Shown: one piece after another, positions 7,346 to 11,362 of the stretch | How positions within the stretch are numbered: the first letter of the stretch is position 1 | How the letters are laid out: each line of letters begins with the position of its first letter | NCBI GenBank assembly: GCA_017391185.1 | Contig: JAFOZN010000125.1 | Span: 1 to 11,362 of the forward strand | Direction of reading: 5' to 3' | From: Alistipes sp. | GTDB lineage: Bacteria > Bacteroidota > Bacteroidia > Bacteroidales > Rikenellaceae | Length of the DNA stretch: 11,362 nt | Notes under the pieces: model-generated | The model's database searches: none | What the model was told of the DNA's origin: nothing | The model's input: the letters and a program-made list of their open reading frames with translations, nothing else | Position numbers and translations under genes: made by a program

Positions 7346-7362
7346 ATTATGACGGAGTAATC

Positions 7363-7386
7363 TAAATTTATAAAAATAAATTTATA
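7363..7386 (+). repeat. 10-bp direct repeat at the mrcA promoter
   Basis: TAAATTTATA occurs at 7363-7372 and again at 7377-7386, separated by AAAA. The second copy supplies the first two bases of the -7 box. The repeat replaces the region where a -33 TTTG would be expected. It may be a regulator site or simply AT-rich promoter DNA. Confidence 0.6.
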
Positions 7387-7392
7387 CCTTTG
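7385..7392 (+). promoter_or_regulatory. mrcA promoter (-7 box)
   Basis: TACCTTTG at 7385-7392 is a full match to the Bacteroidetes TAnnTTTG box, followed by C as often seen. No TTG or TTTG is present 19-21 bases upstream, so the -33 element is missing or degenerate. Transcription would begin near 7397, giving a leader of about 24 nt before the ATG at 7421. Confidence 0.65.
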
Positions 7393-7411
7393 CATTTTGG
7401 ATAAAAGCGAT

Positions 7412-7417
7412 AAAGGA
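7412..7417 (+). promoter_or_regulatory. Ribosome binding site deciding the mrcA start
   Basis: AAAGGA lies 3 bases before the ATG at 7421, a short spacing. It supports that ATG over the in-frame TTG at 7397, which would coincide with the predicted transcription start and adds only DKSDKGL-type residues ahead of the membrane anchor. Confidence 0.5.
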
Positions 7418-7420
7418 TTG

Positions 7421-9820
7421 ATGAAGAACTTTTTTAAATCTCAGAAGAATATCATAAAGCTGATGTGGATCTGCGTGATGGGTCCCATCGCTTTGATTTT
7501 TATAATGCTCACACTTGCTGCATTGGGCGTCTTTGGTCGTATGCCATCTTTCGAGGAGTTGGAGAACCCTAAGAGCAACCTCGCTACGGAGATCTACGGC
7601 GATAACGGTCATGTCATAGGTACATTCTTTGTGCAGAATCGCTCTTTTGTGCAGTATGAGGAGCTATTCCCTGAAGACCCTGCACGCCATATCTCACTCG
7701 ATGGTCGTGACGTACCTCCTGTGGTAGCAGCATTGATTGCAACAGAGGATGTTCGTTTCCGTAGCCATTCGGGTATTGATATCCCATCGCTTTTCCGTGT
7801 AGGTATCAAGACTATCGCTCTGCAAAACCAATCTCAGGGAGGTGGTAGTACCATCACCCAGCAGTTGGCCAAGAACCTCTTCCCTCGCGATACGGTGCGT
7901 GACCGTAGCAAGGTTGGTCGCACCATGAAACTCGTGCAGTCAAAATTCAAGGAGTGGATTACAGCCCTGAAATTGGAGCACAACTACACCAAGGAGGAGA
8001 TCGCTGCCATGTACCTCAACATCGTAGGTTACGGTTCAAACGCCTACGGTATTAAGTCAGCGGCCAGCACCTTCTTCGGTAAGTCGCCTGAGGAGCTCAA
8101 TATCCAAGAGGCAGCTATGCTTGTCGGTGTGGTAAATGCCCCTACACGCTATTCGCCCGTGAGAAATCCTGAGAATGCTTTGGCCCGCCGTAATCTGGTA
8201 CTTGATCGTATGCGCTCGGCTGGTGCCATATCGCGCAAGATGTGCGATTCGCTCTCGGCTCTGCCTATCACTCTGCAATACAAACCTATCTCTCACAACG
8301 AGGGTGAGGCTACATATTTCCGCGAAATGTTACGTAATGTGATGAATGCCAAGCGTCCTACACGCCGACAATTCCTCACCGATTGGGACTACGAGCAAGC
8401 CATCAAGGAGTACGATGAGAATCCACTCTATGGTTGGTGTCTAAAGAACAAAAAGGCAGACGGCACAAACTACAATATCTATCGTGACGGTCTGAGAATC
8501 TACACCACCATCAGCCCTGCCATGCAGGAGTACGCCGAGTATGCCGTACAGAAGCAGATGGAGTCTGTAATCCAGCCTCGTATGGATCGACAGGTGAAGT
8601 CCACGGGAGTTCTTTTCCAAGATACCGAGCCAGAGGAGAGAGAGGCAATAATCAAGCGCGCCATGAAGAACTCGGATCGCTACCGCGAGCATAAGAAGTT
8701 GGGCTTGAGCGAGAAGGAGATATTTGCCTCGTTTGAGAAGAAGTGCAAGATGCGCATCTTCACATTCAAGGGCGAGCGCGACACATTGATGACGCCCAAG
8801 GATTCTATCCTCCACCACAAGCGTATCATGCGTGCCAGCTTGGTGGCTATGGATCCTCGTACGGGACATGTCAAGGCTTATGTCGGAGGTCCAAACTTCC
8901 GCTACTTCAAATACGATATGGCCAAGCAGGGTAAGCGTCAGATTGGCTCTACGGTAAAGCCCTTTATCTACACCTTTGCCATCGACCAATTGGGACTTAC
9001 TCCATGTACCTATGCTCCTAACCTTCCTGTGTCGATCGAGACTCCAGCAGGTATCTGGTCACCAAAGGAGGCGGGTAAGGTAGAGTATGATGGAGTACAA
9101 CACCCTCTCTATTGGGGTTTGGCAAACTCGCGTAACAACTACTCGGCATGGATCATGAAGCAGGCCAAGCAGCCTGAGACCGTAGCCGACTTCCTCCACA
9201 ACATGGGTATTCGCAGCTATATCTACCCTGCATATGCCCTCTGTTTGGGCGCCTTCGAGTCAAATGTTTTCGAGTTGGTTTCTGCCTACTCGACATTCGT
9301 AAACGAGGGTGTTCATATCGACCCTATCTTTGTGACTCGCATCGAGGATCGTCAGGGTAACCTTATCTCAAGTTTTATCCCTAAATCTCAGGATGCAGTC
9401 AACAAACATACGGCATACACCATGCTCACCATGCTCCAGCGTGTAATCACCGCAGGTACGGGTGGTCGCTTGCAGTGGCAGTTCGGTATGGAAGATATGG
9501 AGATCGGAGGTAAGACGGGTACATCGAACGAAAACCGCGATGCATGGTTTATGTGCGTTATGCCGCAGCTCGTGGCAGGCTCTTGGGTAGGTGGTGAGGA
9601 TCAGTCGGTACACCTGAGCAACCAAGGCGAGGGTAGTATCATGGCTTTGCCTATCGTGGGTGAGTTCCTCAAGAAGGTCTACGATGACAAGACTCTGGGC
9701 ATCAGCCGCAACGCCAAATTCTCTCGACCTGAGGGATGGCAATCATACGACTGTCCGAAGGAGATGGCTCCCGATGCCAATGTGGTGACAAACAATCCAT
9801 CGGATGAGTTCTTCAATTAG
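7421..9820 (+). CDS. mrcA: Bifunctional penicillin-binding protein 1A (class A)
   Basis: 799 residues from the ATG at 7421. It polymerises lipid II into glycan strands (GT51) and cross-links stem peptides (transpeptidase) at the outer face of the inner membrane. A single N-terminal membrane anchor spans about 14-38. The GT51 domain (about 60-270) shows TEDVRFRSHSG (108-118) with catalytic E109, GGGSTITQQLAKN (140-152), the KFKEW/LEHNYTKEE region and YLNIVGYG. The transpeptidase domain (about 470-740) shows the SxxK motif GSTVKPF with nucleophile S510 and K513, SRN at 570-572, and KTGTS at 698-702. All catalytic motifs are intact. A charged linker (about 385-465) separates the two domains, as in other Bacteroidetes PBP1A. 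asd follows 21 bases after the stop without an obvious promoter between, suggesting a shared transcript. Confidence 0.96.
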   Translation: MKNFFKSQKNIIKLMWICVMGPIALIFIMLTLAALGVFGRMPSFEELENPKSNLATEIYGDNGHVIGTFFVQNRSFVQYEELFPEDPARHISLDGRDVPPVVAALIATEDVRFRSHSGIDIPSLFRVGIKTIALQNQSQGGGSTITQQLAKNLFPRDTVRDRSKVGRTMKLVQSKFKEWITALKLEHNYTKEEIAAMYLNIVGYGSNAYGIKSAASTFFGKSPEELNIQEAAMLVGVVNAPTRYSPVRNPENALARRNLVLDRMRSAGAISRKMCDSLSALPITLQYKPISHNEGEATYFREMLRNVMNAKRPTRRQFLTDWDYEQAIKEYDENPLYGWCLKNKKADGTNYNIYRDGLRIYTTISPAMQEYAEYAVQKQMESVIQPRMDRQVKSTGVLFQDTEPEEREAIIKRAMKNSDRYREHKKLGLSEKEIFASFEKKCKMRIFTFKGERDTLMTPKDSILHHKRIMRASLVAMDPRTGHVKAYVGGPNFRYFKYDMAKQGKRQIGSTVKPFIYTFAIDQLGLTPCTYAPNLPVSIETPAGIWSPKEAGKVEYDGVQHPLYWGLANSRNNYSAWIMKQAKQPETVADFLHNMGIRSYIYPAYALCLGAFESNVFELVSAYSTFVNEGVHIDPIFVTRIEDRQGNLISSFIPKSQDAVNKHTAYTMLTMLQRVITAGTGGRLQWQFGMEDMEIGGKTGTSNENRDAWFMCVMPQLVAGSWVGGEDQSVHLSNQGEGSIMALPIVGEFLKKVYDDKTLGISRNAKFSRPEGWQSYDCPKEMAPDANVVTNNPSDEFFN

Positions 9821-9841
9821 AATTAGTATTATCTGTAAAAT

Positions 9842-10849
9842 ATGAAAATAGCTATTGTAGGCGCAAGTGGCGCAGTAGGTCAGGAGTTTCTGACTATTCT
9901 CAACGAGAGAGTTGATTTCCCCGTAGATGAGCTTGTATTGTTCGGCTCGGAGCGTAGTGCGGGACGTAAATATAATTTCAGAGGTAAGGAGATAGAGGTT
10001 AAGTTGCTTCAGCACAACGATGATTTCAAGGATATTGATATCGCTCTCACCTCGGCTGGCGCTTCTACTTCGAGAGAGTACGCCGAGACTATCACCAAGC
10101 ATGGCACGCTGATGATTGACAATTCGAGTGCCTTCCGCATGGATGAGGATGTGCCTTTGGTTGTGCCTGAGGTAAATGCCGAGGATGCTTTGAACGCTCC
10201 ACGCCGCATCATCGCCAACCCTAACTGCACCACTATCCAGATGGTGGTAGCACTCAACGCCATTGAGAAGCTCTCGCACATCAAGCGAGTACACGTTGCC
10301 ACATACCAGTCGGCAAGTGGTGGCGGAGCGCAGGCTATGGCAGAGTTGGAGAATCAGTATAAGCAGATCGTAGCGGGCCAGGAGCCTACGGTAGAGAAGT
10401 TTGCATATCAGTTGGCATTCAACGTCATCCCTCACATCGATGTCTTCACCGAGAACGACTACACCAAGGAGGAGATGAAGATGTATAACGAGACTCGTAA
10501 GATCATGCACTCCGATATCAAGGTTTCGGCTACATGTGTGCGAGTGCCTGTTATGCGCGCCCACTCGGAGAGTATATGGTTGGAGACCGAGCGCGAGATT
10601 TCGACTGAGGAGGCACGTGAGGCATTCAAGTCAGGCGATGGTATCGTATTGATGGATGAGCCTCAGCAGAAGATCTACCCTATGCCACTCTTCATTGCAG
10701 GTAAAGATCCTGTATATGTAGGTCGTGTGCGTCAGGATATCAGTACAGAGAAGGGACTCTCGTTCTGGTGCGTAGCAGATCAGATCAAGAAGGGTGCAGC
10801 ACTCAACGCCTTGCAGATTGCCGAGTGGATTATCCGCAACCGCAAGTAG
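9842..10849 (+). CDS. asd: Aspartate-semialdehyde dehydrogenase
   Basis: 335 residues, cytoplasmic, full family length. It reduces aspartyl-4-phosphate to aspartate semialdehyde with NADPH, the branch-point step to diaminopimelate, lysine, threonine and methionine. The N-terminal nucleotide-binding loop is [11 protein letters not shown] (6-16). NPNCTT (126-131) carries the active-site Cys129. [12 protein letters not shown] (155-166) is the second conserved loop with Q156. RAHSES (239-244) carries the catalytic His241 and substrate-binding Arg239. VGRVRQD and [13 protein letters not shown] close the C-terminal signature. The start is fixed because the glycine-rich loop begins right after MKIAI. 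There is no good Shine-Dalgarno site, usual for this group. It lies 21 bases after mrcA and is followed by a strong hairpin. Confidence 0.97.
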   Translation: MKIAIVGASGAVGQEFLTILNERVDFPVDELVLFGSERSAGRKYNFRGKEIEVKLLQHNDDFKDIDIALTSAGASTSREYAETITKHGTLMIDNSSAFRMDEDVPLVVPEVNAEDALNAPRRIIANPNCTTIQMVVALNAIEKLSHIKRVHVATYQSASGGGAQAMAELENQYKQIVAGQEPTVEKFAYQLAFNVIPHIDVFTENDYTKEEMKMYNETRKIMHSDIKVSATCVRVPVMRAHSESIWLETEREISTEEAREAFKSGDGIVLMDEPQQKIYPMPLFIAGKDPVYVGRVRQDISTEKGLSFWCVADQIKKGAALNALQIAEWIIRNRK

Positions 10850-10871
10850 GAGATTTATACCTAATAATATG

Positions 10872-10907
10872 AAAAGCATCGTAACCTTTTGAGTTACGAT
10901 GCTTTTT
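10872..10907. terminator. Bidirectional terminator between asd and the converging barrel gene
   Basis: AAAAGCATCGTAAC (10872-10885) pairs perfectly with GTTACGATGCTTTT (10893-10906) around the 7-base loop CTTTTGA, giving a 14-bp stem. On the plus strand it ends in five T, 23 bases after the asd stop. On the minus strand the four A at 10872-10875 become T, so it can also end the leftward gene whose stop is at 10915-10917. Confidence 0.9.
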
Positions 10908-10914
10908 GTTTGCA

Positions 10915-11362
10915 TTACATTCGTGACTCGCCTTCAGTCTTCTCCACTGTTCGGGCACGGAACTGCTTACCACTCTGGAAGTTCCAAGTCACGCCAAGAC
11001 GCATTCGGAAATTCTCGTTAAAACCATACTGATGAAGCATACGGGTAAAATCCTCATCACCAAATACCAACTTCGTCTTACGAGGCACAAGTTCGTTGAG
11101 CATACACGAGAGAGTCCATGCCTTCTTGATTCTTTTCTTCACGGTGAGTGACAAAGATTGCTTTGCCTTGACCTCTACATTACTCTCCACCACATTGGTA
11201 AAACCCGAATAATCCACATCCACGAAGAACTCCTTAGGCAGAGTGAAGGTCATCGAAGAGTTCCATTGAGCGAAACTGTTATACTCCTTTGCGGAATAGG
11301 GCGTAAGCATCTGCTCCTGGACTCCTCCTATCAGATTAGTGTTCCATGTCCACCACTTCGCA
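10915..11362 (-). CDS. C-terminal part of a TonB-receptor-like outer-membrane beta-barrel protein (N-terminus outside window)
   Basis: The reading frame is open from the right edge to a TAA complementary to 10915-10917, giving 148 whole codons. The first methionine seen (11310) is internal, because in-frame coding continues upstream to the edge (AKWWTWNTNLIGGVQ). The sequence alternates polar and hydrophobic or aromatic residues in strands separated by short turns, for example WNSSMTFTLPKEFFVDVDYS, SLSLTVKKRI and FRMRLGVTWNF. The end RLGVTWNFQSGKQF followed by a charged tail (RARTVEKTEGESRM) is typical of the last strand of Bacteroidetes barrels of the OMP_b-brl_3 type, related to TonB-dependent receptors. 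Plug and carboxypeptidase-like domains, if present, lie outside the window. The cargo is unknown. It converges on asd and shares its terminator. Confidence 0.72.
   Translation of the reverse strand, partial: AKWWTWNTNLIGGVQEQMLTPYSAKEYNSFAQWNSSMTFTLPKEFFVDVDYSGFTNVVESNVEVKAKQSLSLTVKKRIKKAWTLSCMLNELVPRKTKLVFGDEDFTRMLHQYGFNENFRMRLGVTWNFQSGKQFRARTVEKTEGESRM

Noticed and set aside
7397..7420. TTG start extending mrcA by 8 residues
   Set aside because: It coincides with the predicted transcription start, while AAAGGA precedes the ATG at 7421.
8441..8989. 182-codon open frame on the minus strand inside mrcA
   Set aside because: Antisense to conserved PBP1A sequence, no domain, no promoter or ribosome binding site.
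9743..10564. 273-codon open frame on the minus strand opposite the end of mrcA and the start of asd
   Set aside because: It lies antisense to two well-supported genes, and its His-, Leu- and Cys-rich composition is that of a shadow frame with no recognisable domain.
10918..11310. Small independent gene of 131 codons starting at the ATG at 11310
   Set aside because: The frame stays open to the window edge with continuing barrel-like sequence, so this methionine is internal to a larger gene.

Overview
The window reads as chromosomal DNA of a member of the Bacteroidota, most likely order Bacteroidales. The reasons are Bacteroidetes-type promoters (-7 box TAnnTTTG, -33 TTTG), weak or absent Shine-Dalgarno sites at most starts, a stand-alone SUI1/eIF1-like protein (YciH type), secreted glycosidases of families common in glycan-degrading gut or rumen Bacteroidales, and a C-terminal barrel like those of Bacteroidetes outer-membrane receptors. 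The genus cannot be fixed from this sequence. I saw no rRNA, tRNA, CRISPR array, insertion sequence or phage gene. No gene-free stretch exceeds 300 bases; the longest are about 139 bases (3832-3970) and 120 bases (7301-7420).

Left part, minus strand (3831 down to 1): three closely spaced genes transcribed leftwards, probably as one operon. The first encodes a DUF4435 protein with a TOPRIM-like acidic signature. The second encodes a short secreted GH78-type alpha-L-rhamnosidase-like enzyme. The third encodes a secreted GH43 enzyme of the exo-beta-1,3-galactanase-like kind, cut off by the window edge. The two glycosidases could work together in the periplasm on a rhamnose- and galactose-containing plant glycan such as arabinogalactan or rhamnogalacturonan side chains. 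The DUF4435 gene is an odd leader for such an operon.

Centre (3832-7300): two overlapping divergent promoters lie between the DUF4435 gene and a rightward pair. The rightward pair is yciH, preceded by a leader of about 100 nt with a long-range inverted repeat, and 12 bases later a 991-residue exported protein. That protein combines an N-terminal HExxH (gluzincin-type) metalloprotease domain, a beta-propeller-like middle and a C-terminal outer-membrane beta-barrel carrying an Omp85-like RGF motif. It is the most unusual gene here.

Right part (7301-11362): a Bacteroidetes promoter embedded in a short direct repeat drives mrcA (bifunctional penicillin-binding protein 1A), followed 21 bases later by asd (aspartate-semialdehyde dehydrogenase). 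Asd feeds diaminopimelate and lysine, threonine and methionine synthesis, so this pair joins peptidoglycan precursor supply to peptidoglycan polymerisation. A strong, symmetrical hairpin ends asd and probably also ends the converging gene at the right edge, the C-terminal part of a TonB-receptor-like outer-membrane barrel protein.
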